From: Balneolaceae bacterium
GTDB taxonomy: Bacteria; Bacteroidota; Rhodothermia; Balneolales; Balneolaceae
Assembly (NCBI GenBank): GCA_007134665.1
Contig: SLKH01000179.1
Span: 1 to 13,945 of the forward strand
DNA length: 13,945 bases
Direction: 5' to 3'
Part shown: in pieces, positions 1 to 7,589 of the stretch
How the letters are laid out: each line of letters opens with the position of its first letter
How positions within the stretch are numbered: position 1 is the first letter of the stretch
Position numbers and translations under genes: made by a program
Notes under the pieces: model-generated
Told to the model about the DNA's origin: nothing
Databases searched by the model: none
What the model saw: only the letters and a program-made list of their open reading frames with translations

Positions 1-344
1 AAGATAAACAGACATCAGAATTATCAGGTGGAATGCGAAAGCGGGTAGGCCTGGCAAGAGCTACCATATTAAAACCTCATTATATGATGTACGACGAACC
101 CACTTCCGGACTCGATCCGGAAACAGCCGACGAAATCAATAAATTGATTATCCGGATGTCCGATGCTTTGAACATAACTTCAATTGTGATCACTCATGAT
201 ATGCACAGTGTACTGGAAGTTGCAGATAATGTTGCTTTTCTGGATCAGGCAAAGTTAAGTTGGCATGGGTCGGTTCATGACATGAAAAACAGTAAGCACC
301 GGGAATTAATCAATTTTGTAACCGCCAGCCAATATCAGATTTAA
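1..344 (+). CDS. mlaF: MlaF-like phospholipid ABC transporter ATPase (5' part missing)
   Basis: This is the C-terminal third of an ABC ATPase whose start lies before the window; whole codons begin at base 3. It would hydrolyse ATP on the cytoplasmic face of the inner membrane to drive an Mla-type lipid transporter. Visible in order are the ABC signature (LSGGMRKRVGLARA), the Walker B/D-loop (MMYDEPTSGLDPE) and the H-loop (SIVITHDMHS). The Walker A motif and Q-loop are outside the window. The LSGGMRKRVGLARA form of the signature is typical of MlaF/TtgA-type ATPases, and the next gene is an MCE protein, which together favour MlaF over a generic ABC ATPase. An MlaE-type permease gene is expected upstream. 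The gene ends with TAA at 342-344, 100 bp before mlaD. Confidence 0.9.
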   Translation, partial: DKQTSELSGGMRKRVGLARATILKPHYMMYDEPTSGLDPETADEINKLIIRMSDALNITSIVITHDMHSVLEVADNVAFLDQAKLSWHGSVHDMKNSKHRELINFVTASQYQI

Positions 345-410
345 ACAGTGATTATTACAGGTAAGAAATATCTATTGATGAAGCTGATTACCAATGAGTC
401 AACAGATTCA

Positions 411-430
411 GTTTTGTAAAACGTTTTAAC
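411..430. promoter_or_regulatory. Overlapping palindromes just before mlaD
   Basis: Bases 417-428 read TAAAACGTTTTA, a perfect 12-bp palindrome. The overlapping 411-422 segment, GTTTTGTAAAAC, has 5-bp inverted arms around GT. The block ends 14 bp before the mlaD ATG, in the spacer after mlaF. It could be an operator or an accident of AT-rich sequence. I found no convincing promoter hexamers beside it. Confidence 0.2.
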
Positions 431-444
431 TACAGAGATTGAAA

Positions 445-1368
445 ATGAGTAATGAAATTAAAGTAGGTATCACAGTGATCCTGGCCATTATTGCCGGATA
501 TATCGGATTTCGGTTTATGAGCGATATGCCCATCTTCCGGCAATCACATGAAATAACAACAACGTTTGAACGGGTGGATGGCCTGGGAACCGGGAATCTT
601 GTTTACATGAACGGTGTAAAAATCGGATCAGTAAAAAATATTCAGCTGACATCAGACAACCTGGTCAGAGTTACACTTTCTATTGAGCTGGATGTTAACA
701 TACCGGATGATTCTATTGCACAACTGACTTCTATCGGGTTGATTGACGGAAAAGCAATTGTAATTCAGCGTGGTTCATCGGATCAGAGTATCGGCTATGG
801 CGAAGAAATAGAAGGTGTTTATATCGATACCATGATGGAAACACTGGCAGAAAAAGGTCAGGAACTGGGCGATGACATTACTGAATCCTTCACTGAACTG
901 AACCGGTTTTTAATGCAACTGAACAGAACTCTGGATGAAGATAGCCGGGAAACAATCAGCCAGGCTATCAATAACATCGAAGTAACAACCAGTACAGTAT
1001 CAGAATTACTTACTTCACGACAACAGGAGCTTGAGCAAGCAATCATATCTGCCAATAATATGCTTGCGCAACTCGACACACTGATGACAGACAGCAGGCC
1101 GCATGCCGATACTTTAATGGCTAACCTGAAAGAATCATCTGAAGATTTAAAAAAAATCAGTAAAGAACTGGATGAAACGGTAGACCATCTCAATCAGATT
1201 TTACTTAAAATCAACGATGGAGATGGCACCATCGGCCGGCTCGTCAACGATCCTTCTCTTTATGAAAACGCAGACAGCCTATCGATCGAACTTCGAAACC
1301 TGATTAAGGGAATTAACGAAAATCCCGGAAGATACCTTAGGCACATGAGCCTGATCGAAGTGTTCTAA
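445..1368 (+). CDS. mlaD: MlaD/MCE family lipid-transport protein
   Basis: This is a 307-residue single-pass inner-membrane protein of the MCE family, the periplasmic substrate-binding part of an Mla-type phospholipid transporter. Residues 7-25 form one hydrophobic N-terminal membrane segment. Residues about 35-112 form the MCE domain, with the family pattern VDGLGTGNLVYMNGVKIGSV and a later GLIDGKAIVI. Residues about 130-265 are a long Ser/Thr/Glu/Leu-rich region that should be helical or coiled coil. The tail carries the GDGTIGRLVNDPSLY pattern common in Bacteroidota-type MCE proteins, ending near ENPGRYLRHMS. ATG 445 is chosen over an in-frame TTG at 439 because AGAGA at 434-438 sits 6 bp ahead of it. 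The upstream MlaF gene supports the transporter role. Confidence 0.9.
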   Translation: MSNEIKVGITVILAIIAGYIGFRFMSDMPIFRQSHEITTTFERVDGLGTGNLVYMNGVKIGSVKNIQLTSDNLVRVTLSIELDVNIPDDSIAQLTSIGLIDGKAIVIQRGSSDQSIGYGEEIEGVYIDTMMETLAEKGQELGDDITESFTELNRFLMQLNRTLDEDSRETISQAINNIEVTTSTVSELLTSRQQELEQAIISANNMLAQLDTLMTDSRPHADTLMANLKESSEDLKKISKELDETVDHLNQILLKINDGDGTIGRLVNDPSLYENADSLSIELRNLIKGINENPGRYLRHMSLIEVF

Positions 1369-1407
1369 AATTTCAACCCGGGTTCTGCGTTATTTAGTTG
1401 GTACTCG

Positions 1408-1438
1408 TTGCTGTTCGCAGCGTGTTACCGTATATTTA
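1408..1438 (+). promoter_or_regulatory. Candidate promoter of the PpiD-like gene
   Basis: TTGCTG (1408-1413) and TATATT (1431-1436) are separated by exactly 17 bp, a sigma70-like arrangement with a weak -35 and a 5/6 match at -10. The same bases also fit the Bacteroidota pattern: GTTG, 20 bp, then TATATTTA, which is 7/8 of TAnnTTTG. Transcription would start near 1443, leaving a leader of about 80 nt. A small GCTG-TTCG-CAGC hairpin (1410-1421) lies inside the spacer region. This is called by eye only. Confidence 0.4.
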
Positions 1439-1524
1439 CAGGCTGACTGACTATGTTTAAATCGGGTCTGTAAGCCTGATTCAATGGTTTTTTAAACGAT
1501 AAACAAGATTTTAAGAGGTTTTTT

Positions 1525-3300
1525 ATGGGCGCAATGTCAAAAATGAGAAACAGTACTCCAATTGTTTTATGGGTACTGATTTTTTCATTCGGAGTTTTAT
1601 GGGTATTACAGGATACACAAGTATTCGATGCACTCGCTGGCGGGCCGGCATACCTCGGATCCGTAAACGGTGATAACATTACACACGAAGAGTACAACAA
1701 CCGCGTCAGTTATTACGTGGAACAATATAATGAACAGTCCAATACCCCAATGACCACGGAGATGAGGACTTTCTATGAAGAGCAAGCCTGGGAGGATTTG
1801 GTTGCAGAACGGTTGATGGCACAGAAAATGGACGAACTTGGAATAACAGTTACTGACCAGGAACTGGTGAATATGATTACGGGTGAAAATCCTGATCCGT
1901 TTATCAGACAACAATTCCAGGATGAAGATGGCAGAATTGACCGGATCGCACTTAGAGCGGCAATTGAAGCCCCGGAAAATCAGCAGATATGGATGATGAT
2001 CGAACAGCAGCTTCGCCAGAACCGAAGACAACAGAAGATGTCGAACTTCATTGCGTCTGGCCTCAGAGTCAGCTCAAGTGATATCAACCAGGCTTATAAA
2101 AAACAAAACAGTTATGCTGATATCCGGTTTGTCCGATTTCCTTACAGTGAAATTTCAGATGATGAAATTGAAGTGACTGACAGTGAAATACAATCCTATT
2201 ATGATAACAACCGCGATCAGTTTCATCGTGAAGAATCCTATCGCTTCCGGTATGTTTCTTTCGACAAAACTCCTACAAGTGAAGATACGCTGAGAATCAG
2301 ACAGGATGTTGAAGAACTCAGAACACTTTTCGCAGATGCGGAAAACCACCAGGATTTTATGCAACAGTATCAGTCAGCTACCTCGTTCCAGGATAGCTTT
2401 GTCAGCAGAGATGAAATCAGGGAAGAATATAGTCCGGTTCTTGATCTTGAAGTTGGTGAAGTAAGTGATGTGTATATGATTGACGGCAACCCTCATATGT
2501 TCAAACTTGTGGATGAACGTAATGGTGAAATAAAATTTGCTGTGTTTTCTTATATCGTTATTGCAGATCCGATCGCTACGGTTGACAGGCTTGCAGAAGA
2601 AGCTGAAGAGTTCAGTTTCTTTGCTAATGAAGATGGGTTTGAGGCTGAAGCTGAAGCACAGGGATATGAAATCCACACAGGCAGTGCAACGAAAGGTACA
2701 TCAGTGGTACCTGGTATCGGTGAAGCCCGGCCCCTGGTTAACGAACTTGAACGATTGAGAAGAGGGCAAATTTCCGATGGAATTGAGCTTGCAAATGAAT
2801 TTGTAGTCGTACAAATGACTGAAGTAATTTCAGCCGGGCCGCGGCCACTAAGTGAAGTTCGTTCCCAGATTGAAAGCAGGTTACGGGATATGAAGAGAAG
2901 AGAAGCCACTGCACAGCGGGCACAAGAAGTATATCAGGGTGCTCAGATACTTGAAGAAATTGCAGAAGCTTCAGGAAAAGAGATTCAAACAGCAAATAAT
3001 GTCAGATTTGGCGCAAATACCATCTCAGGTGCAGGACGAGAACCCGGTATCATCGGTGCAGTTTTTGGACTCGAAGAAGGTGCCCGTTCAGGAGTACTTG
3101 AGGGAAATAGTGCTGCATTTGTCGTTGAGGTAAATGATCTCTCCATTGCTGACCCTGCTCAAATGAGTTCAGATGAACGCAGGGAATTACGTCAACAGCT
3201 CGAACAACAAAAATATTCGGTATTTGGAAATGTATGGCTCGAGCAAATGAAAAAAGATGCAACTATCCGTGACAACCGATTCCGGTTAATGGGAGGATAA
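1525..3300 (+). CDS. ppiD: PpiD/SurA-like membrane-anchored periplasmic folding chaperone
   Basis: This 591-residue protein matches E. coli PpiD in size (623 residues) and layout. A basic N-terminus precedes a single hydrophobic anchor at residues 12-28, and the rest should be periplasmic. Residues about 43-205 look like a SurA N-terminal-type chaperone domain (SVNGDNITHEEY, LVAERLMAQKMDELGITVTDQEL, then helical segments ending near VSSSDI). Residues about 220-345 fit a degenerate parvulin (PPIC) domain, with DLEVGEVSDVYMIDGNPHMFKLVDE near its end. A second rotamase-like fold may follow up to about 440, and the C-terminal part is helical. The likely role is helping newly exported envelope proteins fold; whether it has isomerase activity is unclear. 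AAGAGG at 1513-1518, 6 bp before the ATG, supports this start. The gene has its own candidate promoter and terminator. Confidence 0.85.
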   Translation: MGAMSKMRNSTPIVLWVLIFSFGVLWVLQDTQVFDALAGGPAYLGSVNGDNITHEEYNNRVSYYVEQYNEQSNTPMTTEMRTFYEEQAWEDLVAERLMAQKMDELGITVTDQELVNMITGENPDPFIRQQFQDEDGRIDRIALRAAIEAPENQQIWMMIEQQLRQNRRQQKMSNFIASGLRVSSSDINQAYKKQNSYADIRFVRFPYSEISDDEIEVTDSEIQSYYDNNRDQFHREESYRFRYVSFDKTPTSEDTLRIRQDVEELRTLFADAENHQDFMQQYQSATSFQDSFVSRDEIREEYSPVLDLEVGEVSDVYMIDGNPHMFKLVDERNGEIKFAVFSYIVIADPIATVDRLAEEAEEFSFFANEDGFEAEAEAQGYEIHTGSATKGTSVVPGIGEARPLVNELERLRRGQISDGIELANEFVVVQMTEVISAGPRPLSEVRSQIESRLRDMKRREATAQRAQEVYQGAQILEEIAEASGKEIQTANNVRFGANTISGAGREPGIIGAVFGLEEGARSGVLEGNSAAFVVEVNDLSIADPAQMSSDERRELRQQLEQQKYSVFGNVWLEQMKKDATIRDNRFRLMGG

Positions 3301-3327
3301 TTGGTAAATTTTACATGTTTTAAATTC

Positions 3328-3366
3328 AAGGGCAGGACAATTTATGTTACTGCCCTTTTTTATTTT
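3328..3366 (+). terminator. Intrinsic terminator after the PpiD-like gene
   Basis: AAGGGCAG (3328-3335) pairs perfectly with CTGCCCTT (3350-3357), an 8-bp stem with four consecutive G/C pairs. It is followed by a T-rich tract to 3366. The 14-nt loop can form a further small ACA/TGT stem. The hairpin lies 28 bp past the stop at 3300. The T tract ends only 5 bp before the ribD ATG. Confidence 0.85.
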
Positions 3367-3371
3367 TAAAT

Positions 3372-4493
3372 ATGGGTTTCACGAAACAAGATAAAATTTG
3401 GATGCAGCGTGCCCTGAATCTCGCAAGAAAGGGAATCGGCTATGCATCACCAAACCCGATGGTCGGTTGCGTCATTGTCTCCTCAGAAGGAAATATTGTT
3501 GGTGAAGGTTTCCATGAACGCTTCGGGAAAGCTCATGCTGAAGTGAATGCAGTAAATTCAGTGAAAGACCCGTCATTGCTGGAAGATGCAACTGTCTATC
3601 TGACACTTGAACCATGCAGTCATCATGGTAAAACTCCACCTTGTTCAGTAATGCTGGGGGAATTACCGCTGAAACGAATTGTCATTTCTATGATAGACCC
3701 AAACCCTGAGGTGAATGGAAAAGGAATTGAATATCTGAAAAACAAGGGTTTCCGGGTAGAAACAGGATTACTGGAGGATCAGGCCCGTGATCTGAACAGA
3801 TTTTTTATCCATCACATGGAGTTCGGCAGGCCTTACCTGATATTGAAAATTGCTCAAACCGCTGATGGATACATTGCTGCACCCAACGGTGATTCCAAGT
3901 GGATATCAGGAAAAATATCAAGGGAACTTGTCCACAAATGGCGTTCGGAATATGATGCTGTGATGGTTGGCAGAAATACCGTTGAATTGGATAACCCAAC
4001 TTTGACTGTCAGACACGTTGAAGGCCGCCAGCCGGTACGTGTCGTTATAGATGGCCCTTATAGTTTATCAAAAGAATACAACTTGTTTTCAGATCAATAT
4101 GAAGAGAAAACAATTATCATCACTCACAATAACAAAAAAGCTGAGCAGGATGCTGACCCGATGCTGAAACTGATGCAGACAAATTATTTCCGGGGCAAAA
4201 TTCTGATTGTTGATAAATATGATAATCATACTAACCTGAAATCAGCCCTTGAATCGCTTGGCAAACAGGGTATTACATCCATACTTGTAGAAGGGGGGCA
4301 ATCTCTTTCATCAGCTCTACTCAGACAAAACCTGGTTGATCAGCTTGAACTCTTTATAGCACCCAGGTTACTTGGTGGCGGTACCCGTTCACTGATCGGG
4401 ATGGATATAAACAGAATGGAAGATATCAGGTCATTTCACAAATTCGACTGGAACAGAGTAGGTGATGACATGTTATTAACTGCTAAAATTTAA
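3372..4493 (+). CDS. ribD: Bifunctional riboflavin deaminase/reductase RibD
   Basis: RibD catalyses the second and third steps of riboflavin synthesis in the cytosol: zinc-dependent deamination of the pyrimidine made from GTP, then NADPH-dependent reduction of its ribose chain. The 373-residue length is normal. The N-terminal deaminase half (to about 145) shows SPNPMVGCVIV, HAE at 55-57 with His55 as zinc ligand and Glu57 as catalytic base, and PCSHHGKTPPC at 81-91 supplying two zinc cysteines. The reductase half (from about 150) shows LKIAQTADGYIA, KWISG, DAVMVGRNTVELDNPTL and ILVEGGQSL. The start gives the usual length ahead of the WMQRALNLARKG motif. I see no Shine-Dalgarno sequence, because the preceding bases are the terminator T tract. 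No FMN riboswitch-like leader can fit between that terminator and the ATG. The riboflavin synthase gene follows after 5 bp. Confidence 0.96.
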   Translation: MGFTKQDKIWMQRALNLARKGIGYASPNPMVGCVIVSSEGNIVGEGFHERFGKAHAEVNAVNSVKDPSLLEDATVYLTLEPCSHHGKTPPCSVMLGELPLKRIVISMIDPNPEVNGKGIEYLKNKGFRVETGLLEDQARDLNRFFIHHMEFGRPYLILKIAQTADGYIAAPNGDSKWISGKISRELVHKWRSEYDAVMVGRNTVELDNPTLTVRHVEGRQPVRVVIDGPYSLSKEYNLFSDQYEEKTIIITHNNKKAEQDADPMLKLMQTNYFRGKILIVDKYDNHTNLKSALESLGKQGITSILVEGGQSLSSALLRQNLVDQLELFIAPRLLGGGTRSLIGMDINRMEDIRSFHKFDWNRVGDDMLLTAKI

Positions 4494-4498
4494 AAACT

Positions 4499-5104
4499 AT
4501 GTTTACTGGAATTATTGCTGAAACCGGCATTGTAGAATCTGTTAACCCGCTCAGTGGTGGCAAAGAATTGGTCATATCCTGCTCATTTGCGGCAGATACC
4601 CACGTAGATGAAAGCATTAGCGTCAATGGAGTCTGCCTGACGGTAGTATCCAGCGATAGTGAAACATTTAAAGTACAATGTGTAGAAGAAACCCTTAGAA
4701 AAACATCTTTTCAGTCCGTTACACAAGGAGATGAAGTAAACCTGGAGCGTTCACTCACCATAAATAAAGCCATCGAAGGGCATATTGTTCAGGGCCATGT
4801 TGATGCGATGGGAATGATTGAAAAAATAGAAGTTGATGATAACGACAAACTGATTACCATCAGCTATCCCGAAGAATATATACCATACATCGTAGGCAGA
4901 GGCAGTATAGCGGTGGATGGAATCAGCCTGACTGTTGCCCGTGAGGAAGAGAATCGTTTTACGGTTGCTATCATCCCATATACCTGGGATTATACAAATT
5001 TAAAAAATATGAAAAAGGGAGACAGAGTAAATCTTGAATTTGACATATTTGGCAAGTATATCGTCCGCTACCTGGACAAACTTCATCATAAATCAAAAGA
5101 ATGA
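4499..5104 (+). CDS. ribE: Riboflavin synthase, alpha subunit type
   Basis: Riboflavin synthase converts two molecules of 6,7-dimethyl-8-ribityllumazine into riboflavin and a pyrimidine that is recycled. The 201-residue protein has the two tandem lumazine-binding barrels of the family. The first (1-97) begins with the near-invariant MFTGII and contains SVNGVCLTVV, including Cys47. The second (about 98-195) contains GHVDAMG, AVDGISLTV and the closing pattern TNLKNMKKGDRVNLEFD. It lies 5 bp behind ribD, so the two are almost certainly one transcript. The gene is called ribE or ribC depending on the organism. The other pathway genes (ribA/B and the lumazine synthase gene ribH) are not in the window, so the rib genes are split in this genome. 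Confidence 0.95.
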   Translation: MFTGIIAETGIVESVNPLSGGKELVISCSFAADTHVDESISVNGVCLTVVSSDSETFKVQCVEETLRKTSFQSVTQGDEVNLERSLTINKAIEGHIVQGHVDAMGMIEKIEVDDNDKLITISYPEEYIPYIVGRGSIAVDGISLTVAREEENRFTVAIIPYTWDYTNLKNMKKGDRVNLEFDIFGKYIVRYLDKLHHKSKE

Positions 5105-5243
5105 GAGACTTTGAGTTACTCCGTTCCGGGCCTTTCTGAATCCACATATTTATTAGTACTCTCATGATTGAATCCATTTCTAATTGACTTCATTCAAAAG
5201 CTATTCTCACATTCTCTGAACAATTGACATCGTAAACAGACGT

Positions 5244-5277
5244 TAAATAAGAAGAAAAAATACCCTCTTCTTATTTG
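5244..5277 (+). terminator. AT-rich hairpin after the rib genes, probable terminator
   Basis: AAATAAGAAGA (5245-5255) and TCTTCTTATTT (5266-5276) form a perfect 11-bp stem with a 10-nt loop, and a T-G pair closes it outside. It lies about 140 bp past the riboflavin synthase stop. The stem is A/T rich and the following TTATTTGTTGG is only moderately T-rich, so it may be a weak terminator, a bidirectional structure or a 3'-end protecting hairpin. Confidence 0.5.
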
Positions 5278-5309
5278 TTGGTTAATCTGGTGTTGCATAA
5301 ACCGGGAGG

Positions 5310-5338
5310 CTGTCACCCCTGATAGCATATGTTAAAAT
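5310..5338 (+). promoter_or_regulatory. Candidate extended -10 promoter for the prkA group
   Basis: CTGTCA (5310-5315, 4/6) and TAAAAT (5333-5338, 5/6) are 17 bp apart. A TGT sits directly before the -10, giving the extended -10 form TGnTAAAAT. The -10 also lies between 5-bp inverted arms, AGCAT (5324-5328) and ATGCT (5337-5341), which could serve a regulator. Transcription from here would give a leader of about 140 nt before prkA. This is a by-eye call for a lineage whose promoters may follow another consensus. Confidence 0.3.
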
Positions 5339-5427
5339 GCTTTTTCTGGTGTATACAACATCATGCTGTTTTGCTGAAATGGGTGATACTATTCAATTCT
5401 GCAAACATTGCACAGAGTAAGGAGAGA

Positions 5428-5487
5428 ATGAGATTTATTGAATCACAGTTACTTACTAAAAACTTACTGAGGTGTATAGTTCAATGA
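5428..5487 (+). CDS. Possible 19-codon leader ORF overlapping the prkA start
   Basis: An ORF encoding MRFIESQLLTKNLLRCIVQ is preceded by AAGGAG (5419-5424), the strongest Shine-Dalgarno-like match in this spacer, although only 3 nt from the ATG. Its TGA (5485-5487) overlaps the prkA ATG (5484-5486) in an ATGA arrangement, the usual signature of translational coupling. The peptide has no run of a single amino acid, so a classical amino-acid attenuator is unlikely. It might be a coupling peptide that tunes prkA translation, or a chance ORF in AT-rich DNA. I do not recognise the peptide. Confidence 0.35.
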   Translation: MRFIESQLLTKNLLRCIVQ

Positions 5488-7583
5488 GTAAGAATAAAAA
5501 GCTTAATTTTGATGATATCATAAAGAAAAGCAAGGAGGTTCAGGAAGAGAAAGAATCGGTTATCACTCTGAAAGATTACCTGGGCCTTGTCAGAGACAAT
5601 CCAAAAATTGCCCAGACCTCTCCTGAACGCCTCTGGGAAATGTTTGAAAAAGCAGGCCGGGATGAAATATCCGAACGGGAAAAAGAGATTCTGCAGGCCG
5701 GCAGCCGCTACAAACTGGTTTCTGATGAGTTGTTTGGTGTTGAAAGAGCTGTGGAGGAGATTGCCGATTATTTTAAGGCAGGTGCCAAACGGGCTTCAAC
5801 AGCTAAGCAAATCCTGCTGCTTGTGGGGCCGCCCGCCAGTGGTAAATCCACTTTTGTAAGAACGATCATCAGGGCACTGGAAAATTACAATGAGCACCCG
5901 GTCTACCGGATTAAAGGTTGCCCGATGAATGAAGACCCGTTGCATGCTCTTCCTGAATTTCTAAGGATCAACCACTGGGATCCGGAACGGGCCGGAAGGC
6001 TGGGGGTTGAAAAACCGATCGAAGAAGAGCTGGGCATTCCGCCCATCAAGGGAGATTTGTGCCCTCACTGTCGAATGAGCCTCTTTTCTGAAAAGTTTGG
6101 AGACTTCTATGACCCTGAATCAGGTAAGAAACTTTGGTGGAAAGTGGAACTTGAACGCATACGCTTCTCTACCCAAAATCAGGTTGGTATCGGTTCATTT
6201 GAGCCTTCAGATGAAAAGACACAGGATGTGGGCGACCTGATCGGGCACGAGAATATCGGGATTACCAATAACCCTAAACACGGCCGGAATCATCCGAATG
6301 CGTTTTGGCTGGATGGCGCCTTGCAGCGGGGTAACCGCGGTATTACTGAAGGCAGGGAGTTTCTGAAAAAAGGTATTGACGAGCGTCTGCTTTGGGTTTT
6401 CATTAATGTAGCCGAAGAACAGGAAATTAAAGTTCATGGCAGCAGTTTCCCGCATATTTCGGTAGATACAGTAGTCATCGGGCACTGCAACCTTACCGGA
6501 TATAAAGAGTTTACTGCCAACCGGGCTCACGAGGCGCTCCATGACCGAATCTACAGTGTGCCTTTTCCTTATCCGCTTAGGATTGACGATGAAATCAAAG
6601 TCTACAAAAAACTGATTGAGAAGGAGTCCGAATTCGATTTTGGAAAAATTCACATCGCACCGGAAGTCTTCCGGCTGGCAGCCATTTTTGCTATCCTCTC
6701 GCGACTGAAAGAGTCGGATATGGGAGTAGACAAGATGACAAAACTCGAAGCCTACAACGGAGACCTGGTTGAACTAATCGACAAAGAACAGCAGCCGGTT
6801 GACCTCACGGAACTGATCAAAGAGGGGCAGGTTTCCGACGATATTGAAGAACGGGAAGGTATGTTCGGTGTTTCATCACGCGATATTCTTGCCGCCTTGA
6901 ACCAGGCACTTGCAAAAATCGATGATGACAATGGATGTCTCACCCACCTGAATGCGATCAAAGCATTGAAAGGAGTATTCCGGCACCGCATGGGATACGA
7001 TGCTGAGGAGATCGACTCATATCTCGACAGCCTTACATCAGGTGAAGGCTCCAGTGTGATGGAAAAGTTTGAACAGATGATTATGGAAGAAGTCTCCAAG
7101 GCTTACCTGGAAACGTACGGCGATCTTATTGACGATCTGTTTGAGAAATACATACGAGAGGCAGAGTATGCCCGTAAACTCAAGCGAAAATATGTAAGAG
7201 GTACAACGGGCAGCTATAAACGCGATTCCGTTACCGGCGAAGTGATGGAACCAGATTATAAATTTCTTCGCTCGGTTGAGAAGTTTATGAAGGTATCTGA
7301 AAAGGAAGCGGATATCTTCCGCGGTGAAATCCTGGAGCTGAAACACGCCCGGGATGATTTCGGCCCCGACAGCTACCGGCCACTTCAAAAGGCAATTGAG
7401 GATAAAGTACTTGAAGACGCCAGAGACAATCTGCACCTGGTACTCTCAACCGACCGTGCCCGGGAAGAGTCTGAAATGAAAAAGGGCGAACAGATCTATC
7501 AGAATCTGATCAACAAACGCGGGTTCTGTGAAATTTGTGCCAAAGAGGCCATTGAAAAAGTAACAGAAATTTTAAGCAGGTGA
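5484..7583 (+). CDS. prkA: PrkA/YeaG family AAA+ ATPase and putative serine kinase
   Basis: PrkA-family proteins are cytosolic AAA+ ATPases. B. subtilis PrkA and E. coli YeaG have been described as serine kinases, and B. subtilis PrkA also as an ATP-dependent protease; they act in sporulation and in stationary or starvation responses. This copy has 699 residues, against about 640 in those relatives. Visible are the Walker A GPPASGKS (115-122), a CPHC pair (193-196) like the CPxC of the Bacillus protein, GIGSFEPSDEKTQD, and LHDRIYSVPFPYPLRIDDEIKVYKKL (352-377). The C-terminal PrkA domain ends with GFCEICAKEA (Cys682, Cys685). The conserved block near 285-312 is altered (see findings). ATG 5484 is preferred over GTG 5472 because TGAGGTG (5468-5474) is then a well-placed Shine-Dalgarno site. 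It heads the DUF444 and spoVR genes; the following gap is 57 bp. Confidence 0.92.
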   Translation: MSKNKKLNFDDIIKKSKEVQEEKESVITLKDYLGLVRDNPKIAQTSPERLWEMFEKAGRDEISEREKEILQAGSRYKLVSDELFGVERAVEEIADYFKAGAKRASTAKQILLLVGPPASGKSTFVRTIIRALENYNEHPVYRIKGCPMNEDPLHALPEFLRINHWDPERAGRLGVEKPIEEELGIPPIKGDLCPHCRMSLFSEKFGDFYDPESGKKLWWKVELERIRFSTQNQVGIGSFEPSDEKTQDVGDLIGHENIGITNNPKHGRNHPNAFWLDGALQRGNRGITEGREFLKKGIDERLLWVFINVAEEQEIKVHGSSFPHISVDTVVIGHCNLTGYKEFTANRAHEALHDRIYSVPFPYPLRIDDEIKVYKKLIEKESEFDFGKIHIAPEVFRLAAIFAILSRLKESDMGVDKMTKLEAYNGDLVELIDKEQQPVDLTELIKEGQVSDDIEEREGMFGVSSRDILAALNQALAKIDDDNGCLTHLNAIKALKGVFRHRMGYDAEEIDSYLDSLTSGEGSSVMEKFEQMIMEEVSKAYLETYGDLIDDLFEKYIREAEYARKLKRKYVRGTTGSYKRDSVTGEVMEPDYKFLRSVEKFMKVSEKEADIFRGEILELKHARDDFGPDSYRPLQKAIEDKVLEDARDNLHLVLSTDRAREESEMKKGEQIYQNLINKRGFCEICAKEAIEKVTEILSR

Positions 7584-7589
7584 AGTGAG

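Larger units (their letters stand above)
5105..5427. other. Gene-poor spacer between ribE and prkA
   Basis: This stretch carries no convincing protein gene. It holds the hairpin at 5244-5277 and the candidate promoter at 5310-5338, each listed separately. It also has a perfect 8-bp palindrome, TGTATACA, at 5350-5357. A TTGACA hexamer at 5224-5229 has no good -10 partner downstream. A 27-codon ORF (5337-5420) lacks a ribosome binding site. The composition is AT-rich throughout. Confidence 0.6.

Noticed and set aside
378..419. A 13-codon ORF in the mlaF-mlaD spacer
   Set aside because: Too short, without a ribosome site or overlap with the next start.
3301..3371. FMN riboswitch before ribD
   Set aside because: The 71-bp gap is filled by the terminator and is too short for the FMN aptamer; none of its conserved blocks is visible.
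5337..5420. A 27-codon ORF with CKHC near its end, ending at the leader ORF's ribosome site
   Set aside because: It has no ribosome binding site, and its start overlaps the candidate -10 element, so both cannot be right. Kept only as a note.
5472..5483. GTG 5472 as the prkA start
   Set aside because: It would place the TGAGGTG ribosome site inside the coding region. ATG 5484 has that site at good spacing and starts with a typical MSKNKK-type N-terminus.
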